Source of the DNA: Streptosporangiaceae bacterium
Lineage (GTDB): Bacteria > Actinomycetota > Actinomycetes > Streptosporangiales > Streptosporangiaceae
Assembly (NCBI GenBank): GCA_030041195.1
Contig: JASHOI010000557.1
Coordinates: 1 to 64,000 of the forward strand
DNA: 64,000 bases
Direction: 5' to 3'
Shown: positions 42,056-50,759 of the stretch, piece by piece
Numbering within the stretch: the first letter of the stretch is position 1
Layout of the letters: each line of letters opens with the position of its first letter
Translations under genes and position numbers: made by a program
The notes under the pieces: model-generated
Seen by the model: only the letters and a program-made list of their open reading frames with translations
Database searches by the model: none
Told to the model about the DNA's origin: nothing

Positions 42056-42577
42056 ATGACGGAACCGCGGCCTTGCCGGTCCTGGCCCTGCAAGGCGACG
42101 ACGCCGGCTGCCGCCCTGCTGGTCGCTGTCGTGGTCGCGGCTTGTTCTGGCGGATCCTCGAATTCAGGCGCTTCGAGCGGGGGAAACCCCAACAAAGCAG
42201 CGCTGGCCTATGCCAGTTGCATGCGCTCCCACGGGATCACCGATTTTCCCGATCCCAACGCCCAGGGCGGGTTCTCCGCACCCAACGGGATGAATGTCAA
42301 CTCGCCGCAGTACGCGGCCGCCAACAACGACTGCAAATCGCTGGACTATTCATCACCGCCGCCGTACGACCCGACGACGGCGGCGGCGCTGCTGAAATAC
42401 GCGATCTGCATGCGCGGGCACGGCCTGTCCTGGTTCCCCGATCCCAACGTCCAGGGCCACCTGGCCGTCAGTTTCCCGAAGGGCATGGGGCCGAACGACC
42501 CGCAGTACGTGGCCGCCAACAAGACCTGCTCGGCCGACCTGCCGGCGGGCAGCAGCAACAAGGGAGACGGCCCGTGA
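42056..42577 (+). CDS. Lipoprotein with two CMRxHG..FPDPN repeats (first of tandem pair)
   Basis: This 173-residue protein has a signal peptide and lipobox VVAAC with the modified Cys near residue 30. After a Ser/Gly/Asn linker, two internal repeats of about 55 residues follow: CMRSHGITDFPDPNAQGGF ... QYAAANNDC and CMRGHGLSWFPDPNVQGHL ... QYVAANKTC. The four cysteines could pair within repeats. Such lipoproteins occur beside MacB-like exporters in actinobacteria. It lies divergent to the two-component system and next to its near-copy, overlapping it by four bases (GTGA). The function is unknown; ligand capture for the exporter is plausible. Confidence 0.82.
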   Translation: MTEPRPCRSWPCKATTPAAALLVAVVVAACSGGSSNSGASSGGNPNKAALAYASCMRSHGITDFPDPNAQGGFSAPNGMNVNSPQYAAANNDCKSLDYSSPPPYDPTTAAALLKYAICMRGHGLSWFPDPNVQGHLAVSFPKGMGPNDPQYVAANKTCSADLPAGSSNKGDGP

Positions 42578-43107
42578 CCCACGAGATGACGGAACCGTTG
42601 CCGAGCCGGTCCTGGCCCGGCAAGGCGATGATGCTCATTGCCGCTGTGCTGGCCGCTCTAACGATCGCGGCGTGCTCTGGCGGGTCCTCGAATTCAGCGG
42701 CGTCAAGCGGGGGAAACCCCAACAGCGGCGCTCTCGCCTACGCGAGGTGCATGCGTTCGCACGGGATCACCGATTTCCCCGATCCCAACGCCCAGGGCGG
42801 GTTCTCCGCGCCTAACGGCCTGAACCCCAACACGCCGCAGTATGCGGAAGCGAACAAGGTCTGCCTGCCGCTGACGGGATCTACGGCGCCGCCGCCGTAC
42901 AACCCAACCATAGCGGCCGAGCTGCTGAAATACGCGATCTGCATGCGCGCGCACGGGCTCTCCTGGTTCCAGGATCCCAACGCCCAGGGCCACCTCGACG
43001 GGTATCTGCCGAAGGGCATGAGCCCCGACAGCCCGCAGTACGTGGCCGCCAACAAGGCCTGCTCGGCCGACCTGCCCGGTGGCAGCAGCAACGGCAACGG
43101 CCCGTGA
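42574..43107 (+). CDS. Lipoprotein with two CMRxHG..FPDPN repeats (second of tandem pair)
   Basis: This 177-residue paralogue of the preceding gene has the same signal peptide and lipobox (TIAAC), linker SGGSSNS, and two repeats: CMRSHGITDFPDPNAQGGF and CMRAHGLSWFQDPNAQGHL. The GTG at 42574 overlaps the upstream stop. The ATG at 42586 aligns with the start of the first copy and is an alternative. The two genes clearly arose by tandem duplication. The adaptor, ATPase and permease genes follow on the same strand. Confidence 0.82.
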   Translation: MTHEMTEPLPSRSWPGKAMMLIAAVLAALTIAACSGGSSNSAASSGGNPNSGALAYARCMRSHGITDFPDPNAQGGFSAPNGLNPNTPQYAEANKVCLPLTGSTAPPPYNPTIAAELLKYAICMRAHGLSWFQDPNAQGHLDGYLPKGMSPDSPQYVAANKACSADLPGGSSNGNGP

Positions 43108-43176
43108 CCCACGGCGCACGAGATCAACGAGCGAACCGGCCGTAGCTGGCCGGCCACATGAAGGGTGAGATAGGTG

Positions 43177-44442
43177 ATGAGCAGTACCGATGCGCGTGAG
43201 CAAGCGGGCGATGTTTCCGGGGCGGACGTCTCGGCGGTGAGCGGGTACCGGCCGCGGCGGCGCGGCTGGGTCCTGGCGCTGGCGGTGGTCGTGGTGGTCG
43301 CGGCCGGGCTGGGCGGGGCCGATGCGGCCGGGGTGTTTCACTCCCCCAAGCCGACCGCGAGCAACAACGGGTACGCCACTTCGACGGCGGCGGTGACGCG
43401 CGGGTCGCTGACCGAGCAGACGCAGGAGGACGCCACGCTCGGCGACGAGGGCTCGTACACGGTGCTGGTTCCCGGGTCGTCGGGCTCGGGCGGCTCGGCG
43501 TCGTCTGGGTCGGGGGCGAGCACGTTTACCTGGCTGCCGTCGGCCGGGCAGACGATCCGCCAGGGCCAGCAGATCTACCAGGTGTCCGGGACCCCGGTGG
43601 TGCTGCTGTACGGCAGCGTGCCGGCGTACCGGGACCTGTCCGAAGGCATGACCGGCGCGGACGTGACCGAGCTGAACACCGACCTGGTCACGCTCGGCTA
43701 CGCCACCGCCGCTGCCCTGGGCCCGCGCTCGGGCTGGGATTACTTCAGCGGCGAGACCGCCTATGCGCTGGGGCTGCTGCAGGCGCACCTCGGGCTGACC
43801 GTAACCGGGACGCTGCCGCTGGGCCAGGCGGTGTTCTTGCCCGGCGCGATCCAGGTCACCGCCCTGGGCACCGGGGCGGTGCCGGGCGGCGCGGCCACCG
43901 CCGGGGCCACGGTGCTGACCGCAAGCTCGCTCACCCCGGTGGTCACCATCGACCTGGACGCCTCGCTGCAGACCGAGGTCGCCGTCGGCAACAAGGTCTC
44001 GGTCACCCTGCCCGACGGGTCGGTCACGCCCGGCGTGATCTCGTCGATCAGCACCGCATCAGCCTCCTCGTCGTCCTCATCGGATAACAGCTCGGATAAC
44101 GGTTCCGGCAACTCCGGAAACGGCTCGGGCAACTCCGGCAACGGCTCGAGCGCGGCGACGATCACGGTGGTGGTGTCGCTGACCAACGCCAAGGCGGCCG
44201 GGAACCTGAACCAGGCTCCGGTGGAGGTGACGATCACGACCGGCAGCGTCAGCAACGTGCTGATCGTGCCGGTGGATGCGCTGCTGGCCCAGCCCGGCGA
44301 GGGCTACGCGGTGCAGGTCACCGGCCCGGGTGGGCATCACCTGGTCAAGGTCACCCCGGGCCTGTTCGACGACGCGGCCGGGACCGTGCAGGTGACCGGG
44401 AACCTCACCCCCGGCCAGCGTGTGGTGGTGCCGGGCATATGA
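43177..44442 (+). CDS. Periplasmic adaptor (membrane-fusion-like) protein with peptidoglycan-binding domain
   Basis: This 421-residue protein has one N-terminal membrane anchor (GWVLALAVVVVVAAGLGGADAAGV) and a large extracellular region. DLSEGMTGADVTELNTDLVTLGYA and YALGLLQAHLGLTVTG form a PG_binding_1-like module. VTIDLDASLQTEVAVGNKVSVTLPDG and a C-terminal VLIVPVDALLAQPGEGYAVQV are typical of MacA/HlyD-like adaptors. A 40-residue Ser/Gly/Asn-rich insertion (about residues 290-330) is low complexity. GTG 43174 is an alternative start. It overlaps the ATPase gene by four bases and should couple the ABC exporter to the cell envelope. Confidence 0.83.
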   Translation: MSSTDAREQAGDVSGADVSAVSGYRPRRRGWVLALAVVVVVAAGLGGADAAGVFHSPKPTASNNGYATSTAAVTRGSLTEQTQEDATLGDEGSYTVLVPGSSGSGGSASSGSGASTFTWLPSAGQTIRQGQQIYQVSGTPVVLLYGSVPAYRDLSEGMTGADVTELNTDLVTLGYATAAALGPRSGWDYFSGETAYALGLLQAHLGLTVTGTLPLGQAVFLPGAIQVTALGTGAVPGGAATAGATVLTASSLTPVVTIDLDASLQTEVAVGNKVSVTLPDGSVTPGVISSISTASASSSSSSDNSSDNGSGNSGNGSGNSGNGSSAATITVVVSLTNAKAAGNLNQAPVEVTITTGSVSNVLIVPVDALLAQPGEGYAVQVTGPGGHHLVKVTPGLFDDAAGTVQVTGNLTPGQRVVVPGI

Positions 44443-45287
44443 CCAGCCACCGACCCACAGCTCACCCGGCCCACACTCCGCGCACGGCGCCGGGCGGGGC
44501 ACCCGAGCCCGTGCTGGAGCTGCAGGGCGTGACCAAGATCTACCCCGGCAGGCCGCCGGTGCCGGCGCTGCGGGGGGTGAGCGTGCAGGTGGCCGCGGGG
44601 GAACTGGTCGCGGTGCTCGGCCCGTCGGGCAGCGGGAAGACCACGCTGCTGCACCTGGCCGGCACCCTGGACCTGCCGACCGCCGGAACCGTCCGCGTCA
44701 CCGGCCTGGACGTGTCCCGGCTCGCCGACCGGCAGCTTGCCGGGCTGCGCGCGGCCGCCGTCGGGTTTGTGTTCCAGCAGTTCTTCCTCGCCGAGCACCA
44801 AAGCGTGCTCGGCAACGTCGCCGACGGCCTGCTGTACGCCGGGGTCCCCCTGGCCCGCCGCCGCGACCAGGCCGCCCAGGCCCTGCACCGCGTCGGCCTC
44901 GGCCACAAGCTCGCCGCCCGGCCCACCCGGCTGTCGGGCGGGGAACGGCAGCGGGTCGCGATCGCCCGGGCGATCGCGGGGGAGCCGGCGATCGTGCTGG
45001 CCGACGAGCCCACCGGCAACCTGGACCAGGCCACCGGCGCCGCCATCTTGGACCTGCTCGCCCACCTCAACGCGGCGGCCGCGACCACGATCGTGGTGGT
45101 CACCCACGACGAACGTGTCGCCGCGCGGATGCGCCGCCAGGTCCGGATGCTCGACGGCCGCATCGTCTCCGACACCGACACCGCCATCCCCTGGCCGGAT
45201 GAAGCGGGACAGACCCCGGGCTGGCCCGGCGAGGCCGCCGAGCGGATCGCGGGCTGGCCCGGCCAGCCACAAGGAGGACCCCGATGA
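44439..45287 (+). CDS. ABC transporter ATP-binding protein (MacB/LolD-like)
   Basis: This 282-residue nucleotide-binding subunit has Walker A GPSGSGKTTLL near residue 63, the Q-loop FQQFF, signature LSGGERQRVAIARAI, Walker B IVLADEPTG and the H-loop VVTHDERV. The C-terminal 40 residues are Trp/Gly/Pro-rich and not part of the fold. It overlaps the adaptor gene upstream and the permease gene downstream by four bases each, so one complex is certain in outline: adaptor, ATPase and FtsX-like permease. Confidence 0.93.
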   Translation: MTSHRPTAHPAHTPRTAPGGAPEPVLELQGVTKIYPGRPPVPALRGVSVQVAAGELVAVLGPSGSGKTTLLHLAGTLDLPTAGTVRVTGLDVSRLADRQLAGLRAAAVGFVFQQFFLAEHQSVLGNVADGLLYAGVPLARRRDQAAQALHRVGLGHKLAARPTRLSGGERQRVAIARAIAGEPAIVLADEPTGNLDQATGAAILDLLAHLNAAAATTIVVVTHDERVAARMRRQVRMLDGRIVSDTDTAIPWPDEAGQTPGWPGEAAERIAGWPGQPQGGPR

Positions 45288-46537
45288 CCGCCACCATCTC
45301 TGGCATCCCCCAAGCGGGTCGCCGTCCCGCGGCGGCCCGGCTGCGCCTGGCCGATCTGGCCCGGCTGGCCGTGGTGGGCGTGCGCACCCGCAAACTGCGC
45401 GCCGCGCTGTCCGCGCTGGGCATCGCGATCGGGGTCGCCGCGATCGTCGCCGTGCTCGGCCTGTCCTCGTCATCGGCGGCGGGACTGAACGCGGAGATCG
45501 CCGCGCTGGGCACCAACCTGCTCACCGTCCAGCCCGGGCAAAACCTCACCGGCGCCACCGCGCAGCTGCCCACCACCGCCCCCGGCATGATCGCCCGGCT
45601 GCCCGGCGTCACCCAGGTCCAGTCCACCGGCGCCACCAACGCGAACGTCTACCGCTCGCCGCTGATCCCGGCGGTGAACACCAACGCGCTGAGCGTCGAC
45701 GCCGCCACCACCGGCCTGCCCGCGACGTCAGGGACCAGCCTGGCCCGCGGCGAGTTCCTCAACGCCGCCACCGCCCGCGAACCGGTCGCCGTGCTCGGCG
45801 CGGCCGCCGCGCAACTGCTCGGCATCGACACGATCTTCCCCGGCGAACGGGTCTGGGTCACCGGCACCGGCGCCAACGGCAACGGCGGCATGTGGCTGTA
45901 TGTCACCGGCATCCTCAACCCCGACGTGCTGTCCCCCGACGTCGACTCCTCGGTCCTGGTCGGGTTCCCCTTCGCCCAGCACCACCTGTCCTTCGGCGGC
46001 AACCCCACCACCATCTACGTCAAAGCCGCCGGCACCCGGGTCAGCGCCGTCGACAGCCTGCTCGCCGCCCAGGCCAACCCGGCCGACCCCGCCGGGGTGC
46101 AGGTGTCCCAGCCCTCGGACGCGCTGGTCGCCCAGGCCGACGCCAAAGCCGCGTTCAGCACCCTGTTCCTCGGCCTGGGCGCGGTCGCGCTGCTGGCCGG
46201 CGCCATCGGCGTGGCCAACATCATGGTCATCGCCGTGCTCGAGCGCCGCTCCGAGATCGGGCTGCGCCGCGCGCTGGGCGCCACCCGCGGCCAGATCCGC
46301 ACCCAGTTCCTCACCGAAGCCACCACCTTGTCGCTGCTCGGCGGGCTGGCCGGCACCATCACCGGCGCCGCCGCCACCGCCATCTACGCCCACAGCAAAG
46401 GCTGGGCCACCGTCATCCCCACCAACGCCTGGGCCGGCGGCCTGGCCGCCGCCATCCTCACCGGCGCCCTCGCCGGGCTGCTGCCCGCCATCCGCGCCGC
46501 CCGCCTCTCCCCCACCGAAGCCCTCTGGAGCATCTAG
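45284..46537 (+). CDS. MacB/FtsX-like ABC permease
   Basis: This 417-residue permease has TM1 near residues 45-65 (ALGIAIGVAAIVAVLGL) and a large extracellular MacB-type periplasmic core domain (GTNLLTVQPGQNLTG and following). A C-terminal FtsX domain with three helices starts at FSTLFLGLGAVALLAGAIGVANIMVIAVLERRSEIGLRRALGATRGQIRTQFLTEA. It completes a MacB-like mechanotransmission exporter, probably for a peptide, lipid or antibiotic. Regulation by the divergent two-component system is inferred from position. Confidence 0.9.
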   Translation: MTATISGIPQAGRRPAAARLRLADLARLAVVGVRTRKLRAALSALGIAIGVAAIVAVLGLSSSSAAGLNAEIAALGTNLLTVQPGQNLTGATAQLPTTAPGMIARLPGVTQVQSTGATNANVYRSPLIPAVNTNALSVDAATTGLPATSGTSLARGEFLNAATAREPVAVLGAAAAQLLGIDTIFPGERVWVTGTGANGNGGMWLYVTGILNPDVLSPDVDSSVLVGFPFAQHHLSFGGNPTTIYVKAAGTRVSAVDSLLAAQANPADPAGVQVSQPSDALVAQADAKAAFSTLFLGLGAVALLAGAIGVANIMVIAVLERRSEIGLRRALGATRGQIRTQFLTEATTLSLLGGLAGTITGAAATAIYAHSKGWATVIPTNAWAGGLAAAILTGALAGLLPAIRAARLSPTEALWSI

Positions 46538-46583
46538 CAGGCCGCGACCCTGCTGCTGGCCTGTGCCGAACGCGGCACCGGCC

Positions 46584-48335
46584 TCACAGGTCCAGGACGA
46601 CGTCGGTGCCGGGGCGGGCGCAGCAGATCAGCACCTGCCCATCGGCCGGCGGTTCCAGCGGTTCCGGGGAGTAGCTGATGTCGCCGGAGAGCAGCTGCGT
46701 GGTGCAGGTGTGGCAGACGCCACTGCGGCAGCTCCACCGGGTTGGGACGTCGCAGGCGTCGGCAAGCTCGAGCACGCTGCGGTCGCCGTCCGGGAACGGC
46801 GCCGAGATACCGCTGCGGGCAAAGGTCACCAGCGGCCCGGTTCCGGGCGGCCCAGGCGGCTGGTGGGGCGGCTTGTGGGTCTGCGCGGTGAGCCCGGGAT
46901 TGATCGGCGGGCGCGCGCCGAACAGCTCGGTGTGGATGCGGGCGGGGTCGACGCCCAGCGCGGCAAGGGCGCTGCGCATGTCGGTCATGAACCGGGCCGG
47001 GCCGCAGACGTAGCCGCTCGCGTCGGCCGGGATCGCGAGCCCGGCCAGCTTGTCTTTGCTGAGCCGGCCCAGTGTGGCGTGGGCACGCCGGCGTTCCCCG
47101 GGAGCGGCCGCGCTGTAGAACACGTGTTCACGCGCGTGCGGCAGCGAGGCCAGCAGACCATGTGCCTCGGCCGCCAGCGGATGCTCCTGCGGCCGGCGGG
47201 CGCCGTGGATCCACCACACCTCGCGCTCGCTGTTGGTGTGAGCGAGCTGGTGCAGCATGGACAGCACCGGCGTGACTCCGATGCCGGCCGAGATCAGCAG
47301 CACGGGTCTGGTGTCTTCGTCGAGTGTGAAGTCGCCGCGTGGAGCCGCTACATCGAGGATGGCGCCGGGGTGCAGCCTGCAGCACAGGTAGCTGCTGGCG
47401 GCGCCGTGCGGCTCGTGCTTGACGCTGATGCGGTACGGGTCGGCACCGGGCGCGGCAGATAGCGAGTAACTGCGCACCGGGGCGGGCTGGCCGGCGCCGG
47501 CAATCCGCAAGGTCAGGTACTGGCCGGCCGCGGCGGCGGGCAGCCGTGTCCCGTCCGCGGCGGCGAGGTAAACAGAGGACACGGTCGCGCTCTCCGGCAC
47601 AACCTTGGTCACCTTCAGCTCGCGGAATCCGGTCCAGGCCGGCGCGGTGCGCTCGGGCACGTCGCCGGCACCACTGGCCGATTGGAGCTCTTCGCGGAAG
47701 GACTGCTGCCAGCCGGGGCTGAGGGCGGGGATCTGCGTCGCGACACGAAGCTTGGCGAGGTCGCGACCGGGGAGGTAGAGCAGCGCGTCGGTGTCGGCCA
47801 CGGTAAGCCCGTGCGGGCCGGCCTGAGTCTTGATGATCGGATCGCCGGCCTGGATGCGCCCTTCGCTGATGACGCGCATGTAGAACCCGGGACGGTGATG
47901 GCTGACCAGAAGCGCGGGCAGCTCGGGCTGGCCGAGCCGCAGGCCGACCCGGTAGCAGGTCACCCGGGGCTGGGTGACCTCGAACTCGGCCTCGCCGATG
48001 CGGTACCGGTCGCCGATGCAGACCTCGTCGTCGGGCAGGCCGTCGACGGTCAGGTTCTCTCCGAACTGCCCGTAGCTGAGCTCCTTACGGCCGAAGTGCT
48101 GTTCCCAGTGCCGGTAGGACTGGATCTGGTAGACGAGCACGGCGCGCTGCTCGCCGCCATGGCCGTTCAGGTCACCCTGGCCATCACCGTCGATGTTGAG
48201 CCGGCGGGCCATCACCGGGCCGCGCACCGGGTGCTTCCACACTCCGGTGAAGACGCTCTTGCCCTGCCAGGGCACGTCTTTCGGCATGCCCACGTTGACC
48301 GAAAGCACGCTTGGCGCCGTCTTCGTCGCGGTCAT
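46584..48335 (-). CDS. MOSC domain fused to ferredoxin reductase and 2Fe-2S ferredoxin
   Basis: In this 583-residue fusion, residues about 1-215 form a YiiM-type MOSC domain with 3-alpha extension (GHGGEQRAVLVYQ, FGENLTVDGL, EVTQPRVTCYRVGLRLG with the conserved Cys). Residues about 240-460 form an FAD/NAD(P) oxidoreductase module (RSYSLSAAPG, ISAGIGVTPVLSML, YVCGPARFM). Residues about 500-583 hold a plant-type 2Fe-2S domain (CRSGVCHTC and a final LICCARPG). All cofactor residues are present. It may be a molybdenum-cofactor-linked reductase of N-hydroxylated or similar compounds. It overlaps the DUF427 gene by four bases. Confidence 0.88.
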   Translation of the reverse strand: MTATKTAPSVLSVNVGMPKDVPWQGKSVFTGVWKHPVRGPVMARRLNIDGDGQGDLNGHGGEQRAVLVYQIQSYRHWEQHFGRKELSYGQFGENLTVDGLPDDEVCIGDRYRIGEAEFEVTQPRVTCYRVGLRLGQPELPALLVSHHRPGFYMRVISEGRIQAGDPIIKTQAGPHGLTVADTDALLYLPGRDLAKLRVATQIPALSPGWQQSFREELQSASGAGDVPERTAPAWTGFRELKVTKVVPESATVSSVYLAAADGTRLPAAAAGQYLTLRIAGAGQPAPVRSYSLSAAPGADPYRISVKHEPHGAASSYLCCRLHPGAILDVAAPRGDFTLDEDTRPVLLISAGIGVTPVLSMLHQLAHTNSEREVWWIHGARRPQEHPLAAEAHGLLASLPHAREHVFYSAAAPGERRRAHATLGRLSKDKLAGLAIPADASGYVCGPARFMTDMRSALAALGVDPARIHTELFGARPPINPGLTAQTHKPPHQPPGPPGTGPLVTFARSGISAPFPDGDRSVLELADACDVPTRWSCRSGVCHTCTTQLLSGDISYSPEPLEPPADGQVLICCARPGTDVVLDL

Positions 48336-49201
48336 GGCCCGCTGGCGGGGTTCACCTCACCGGCGGTGAGGTCGCGGTCGACCCCGTGCGGGACCACGCT
48401 CTGGCCGGGCTCGAGCCTGAGCCGGGTGCCATCCAGGTACACCTCGATCTTGTCCGGCTCGAAAGACAGCAGCCCTGAGATTCGTCCGGCCTCGGGCCAG
48501 GCCTCCTCATACGACCAGGCAGCGCGGCGCGCGCCGGCGACGTCGTAGTAACTGCACAGGCCCTTGTACGGGCAGAAGGTCTGGCCCTGAGCCGGGACGA
48601 GCGCGGATTCGTCGACGTCGGCGCGAGGGACGTACCAGCGGGGCGCGAACCCGGACTCATACAAGGCCAGCGGGCGCGTGGTGTCGGCGATGCTCCGGTC
48701 GCCGTGCCGGACTGCGAGGTGACGGCTGGTCTGGCGGATGTCGATGCGGTGATAGGCATCGGCGGCATGGCCGACGATCCGCTCGTCTTCCTCGTAGAAG
48801 GCGTCCATGGCCCGCCAGGCGAATGCGATCCGTCCCTTCAGCTCGGTCGCGTACCCGGGCAGGTCGATGTGCTGCCAGGCAGCGCGGGGTTTGGCGTACT
48901 CGCCGGCCCGGACGCTGTACCAGGACGTCGTACCGAGGTCACGGTGGCGGGTGCTGTACTCGCTGGGCTCCAGCGCGCCCGCCGCGACGTCGCCGAGCGG
49001 GAAGTAGGCCACCGGGTAGCGGCCGGGCTCGTGCAGCAGCACGACGTCCTCGCTGTCGGCGATCCAGGCTCCGCCGAACCGCACACGCATCCGCCGCCGC
49101 AGCGGCTCGGCGAACAGCAGCCGCTCCGGTAGCGGGTCGGGTACCAGGAACCGGCCGACCGCCCCCGGTGCCAGCGGTCCCTGCTGCCAGGAAAGGCCCA
49201 T
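48332..49201 (-). CDS. Protein with two DUF427 domains
   Basis: This 289-residue protein carries two DUF427 repeats. The first has MRVRFGGAWIADSEDVVLLHEPGRYPVAYFPLGDV, and the second RPLALYESGFAPRWYVPRADVDESALVPAQGQTFCPYKGLCSYYDV. The ATG at 49201 is preceded by GGAGAG; the same frame is open 14 codons earlier without support. DUF427 has no established reaction. It is co-transcribed with the MOSC-reductase fusion, suggesting that the two act on the same compound. It is divergent from a CGNR regulator. Confidence 0.83.
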   Translation of the reverse strand: MGLSWQQGPLAPGAVGRFLVPDPLPERLLFAEPLRRRMRVRFGGAWIADSEDVVLLHEPGRYPVAYFPLGDVAAGALEPSEYSTRHRDLGTTSWYSVRAGEYAKPRAAWQHIDLPGYATELKGRIAFAWRAMDAFYEEDERIVGHAADAYHRIDIRQTSRHLAVRHGDRSIADTTRPLALYESGFAPRWYVPRADVDESALVPAQGQTFCPYKGLCSYYDVAGARRAAWSYEEAWPEAGRISGLLSFEPDKIEVYLDGTRLRLEPGQSVVPHGVDRDLTAGEVNPASGP

Positions 49202-49235
49202 CTTTCTCTCTCCGTTCTTCACGGCCACGGCATGC

Positions 49236-49264
49236 TTAACCACATTAAAATGTTTACCTGGTTA
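49236..49264. promoter_or_regulatory. Nested palindromes between DUF427 and CGNR genes
   Basis: TTAACCA (49236-49242) and TGGTTA (49259-49264) flank the dyad ACATT-AA-AATGT (49242-49253) in the 62-nt divergent intergenic region. A further TTAACC-like site follows inside the CGNR gene start (about 49288-49296). This is a good candidate for the CGNR protein's own operator. Confidence 0.45.
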
Positions 49265-49842
49265 TGTTGGCAGTCAACCACGACGGGTTTAACCTGTCAA
49301 ACGACTCAACATGGTTAGGAGGTGGGACGGCGGACACCGTACCGGACGAGGGATTTCTCCTGGCCGTCCTCAACAGCACCCCGGTTGTCGACGGGGTACC
49401 GACGGACGTCTTCGCTGACACCGCGCGGGCCCGGGCGTGGCTGGCCGACGCCGGCGGCCTGGGCACCGAGGCCGAACTGCGGCACGTGCTGGAGGTGCGG
49501 CAGACGCTGCAGGCGGTCGTGCGCGGCGAGCAGCCGGCGGACGATCTGGCTCCGGCGCTGCAGGGCGTGGGATACGTGCCGGCCATGGTGGACGGCCAGA
49601 TCAGCTGGACCCTCAGCGTCCCCCCCGACCGCGAGATGGCCACGCGGGCCGTCTTGGCCTGGGACGCGCTTGCCAGGCACAGCCCCGGGCGGCTGCGCCC
49701 GTGCGCGAACGACGAATGCCGCCTGTTCCTCGTTGACCACAGCAAGGCCAACGCCGCCCGGTGGTGCTCGATGGCGCTGTGCGGCAACAGGATGAAGGCC
49801 CGCCGGCACTACCAGCGGATCCGGAACGTCCAGGCGGACTAG
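49264..49842 (+). CDS. CGNR zinc-finger / ABATE-domain regulator
   Basis: In this 192-residue protein, an N-terminal ABATE domain (DEGFLLAVLNSTPVVDGVPTDVFADTARARAWLADAGG) is followed by a C-terminal CGNR zinc finger (LRPCANDECRLFLVDHSKANAARWCSMALCGNRMKARRHYQR; CxxxxC ... CxxxxC). These act as stress-response DNA-binding proteins in actinobacteria. The ATG at 49264 has no strong Shine-Dalgarno and lies in the palindromic intergenic region, so it may be leaderless and autoregulated. It is divergent from the DUF427/MOSC genes, its probable targets. Confidence 0.87.
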   Translation: MLAVNHDGFNLSNDSTWLGGGTADTVPDEGFLLAVLNSTPVVDGVPTDVFADTARARAWLADAGGLGTEAELRHVLEVRQTLQAVVRGEQPADDLAPALQGVGYVPAMVDGQISWTLSVPPDREMATRAVLAWDALARHSPGRLRPCANDECRLFLVDHSKANAARWCSMALCGNRMKARRHYQRIRNVQAD

Positions 49843-49853
49843 GGGTCCCGGAC

Positions 49854-50714
49854 TCAGCTGGTGACCCAGGCAACGATGTGGCTGTTGATCTCCCCGGGTT
49901 TCTCCAGGTGCAGAAAATGGCCCACGCCGTTGATGACGATCATGCGCGAGGACGGTGCGAGAAGGGGCTCGGCGCGGCGGGCCAGCCGGGCCACCACGCA
50001 GCCGTCGTCGGCACCGTGCAGATAGAGGGTGGGCTGCGGAGCGGTGCGCGTCACGTCCAGCCCCGCCTCGGCCGGGGAATTCCGGTAGTAGCTGATCGCG
50101 GCGGCCAGGTTCGCTGGCTGAGCCAGCGACTGCTTGACCCGGTTCAGGTGCTCGCCCGCCTCCAGGCCGGGTGACCAGTCGGCCCAGAGCCGGTCCAGGA
50201 ACGACATGCCGTCGGCCGCCACCACGGCTTCAGCCGACCCTTCCGGGTCGCGGAACAAGAACTCGTAGAAGAACCGCTTGAGCTGTTCGTAGTCGCTGTA
50301 CAGCACCGGGTCGAGGGCCGCCGGCGGCACCGCAAGCGTGACCAGCCGCCGCCACCGGCCTGGCGAGTCCGCTGCCGCGGCGTAGCCGACCTCCGCTCCC
50401 CAGTCGTGCCCGATCAGCACGGCGTCCGCATCGCCGCCGAGCACCTCGTGCAGGGCCAGGGCATCGCCCGCCAGCGCCCCGATGTGATAGGCGCCATCCG
50501 CCGGCACCGCGGTCGGCGCGTACCCGCGCATGAACGGCGCCACCGCGTGGAACCCGGCCTCCGCGAGGGCCGGCAGCAGATGCGTCCACGTATGCGCCGT
50601 ATCCGGGAAACCGTGCAGGCACAGCGCCAGCGGGCCGGAACCAGCCTCAAGCACCCCGAACTCAAGACCGTTCGCCCGCACCATGCCAGCCCGGACCGCA
50701 ACCGAGGCAGCCAC
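49854..50714 (-). CDS. Alpha/beta hydrolase, epoxide hydrolase-like
   Basis: This 286-residue hydrolase has HGFPDTAHTW (oxyanion region), nucleophile Asp in GHDWGAEVGY (about residue 105), an acid near GADDGCV and the His in VGHFLHLEKPGE. An Asp nucleophile in GHDWG is typical of epoxide hydrolases and haloalkane dehalogenases, not esterases. The GTG at 50714 or the ATG at 50684 could be the start. It lies 11 nt from the convergent CGNR gene. The substrate is unknown. Confidence 0.87.
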   Translation of the reverse strand: MAASVAVRAGMVRANGLEFGVLEAGSGPLALCLHGFPDTAHTWTHLLPALAEAGFHAVAPFMRGYAPTAVPADGAYHIGALAGDALALHEVLGGDADAVLIGHDWGAEVGYAAAADSPGRWRRLVTLAVPPAALDPVLYSDYEQLKRFFYEFLFRDPEGSAEAVVAADGMSFLDRLWADWSPGLEAGEHLNRVKQSLAQPANLAAAISYYRNSPAEAGLDVTRTAPQPTLYLHGADDGCVVARLARRAEPLLAPSSRMIVINGVGHFLHLEKPGEINSHIVAWVTS

Positions 50715-50759
50715 CCCGTCACGCTACTGCCGATCCGGCGCCACGGTCGGGCGGTCGAG

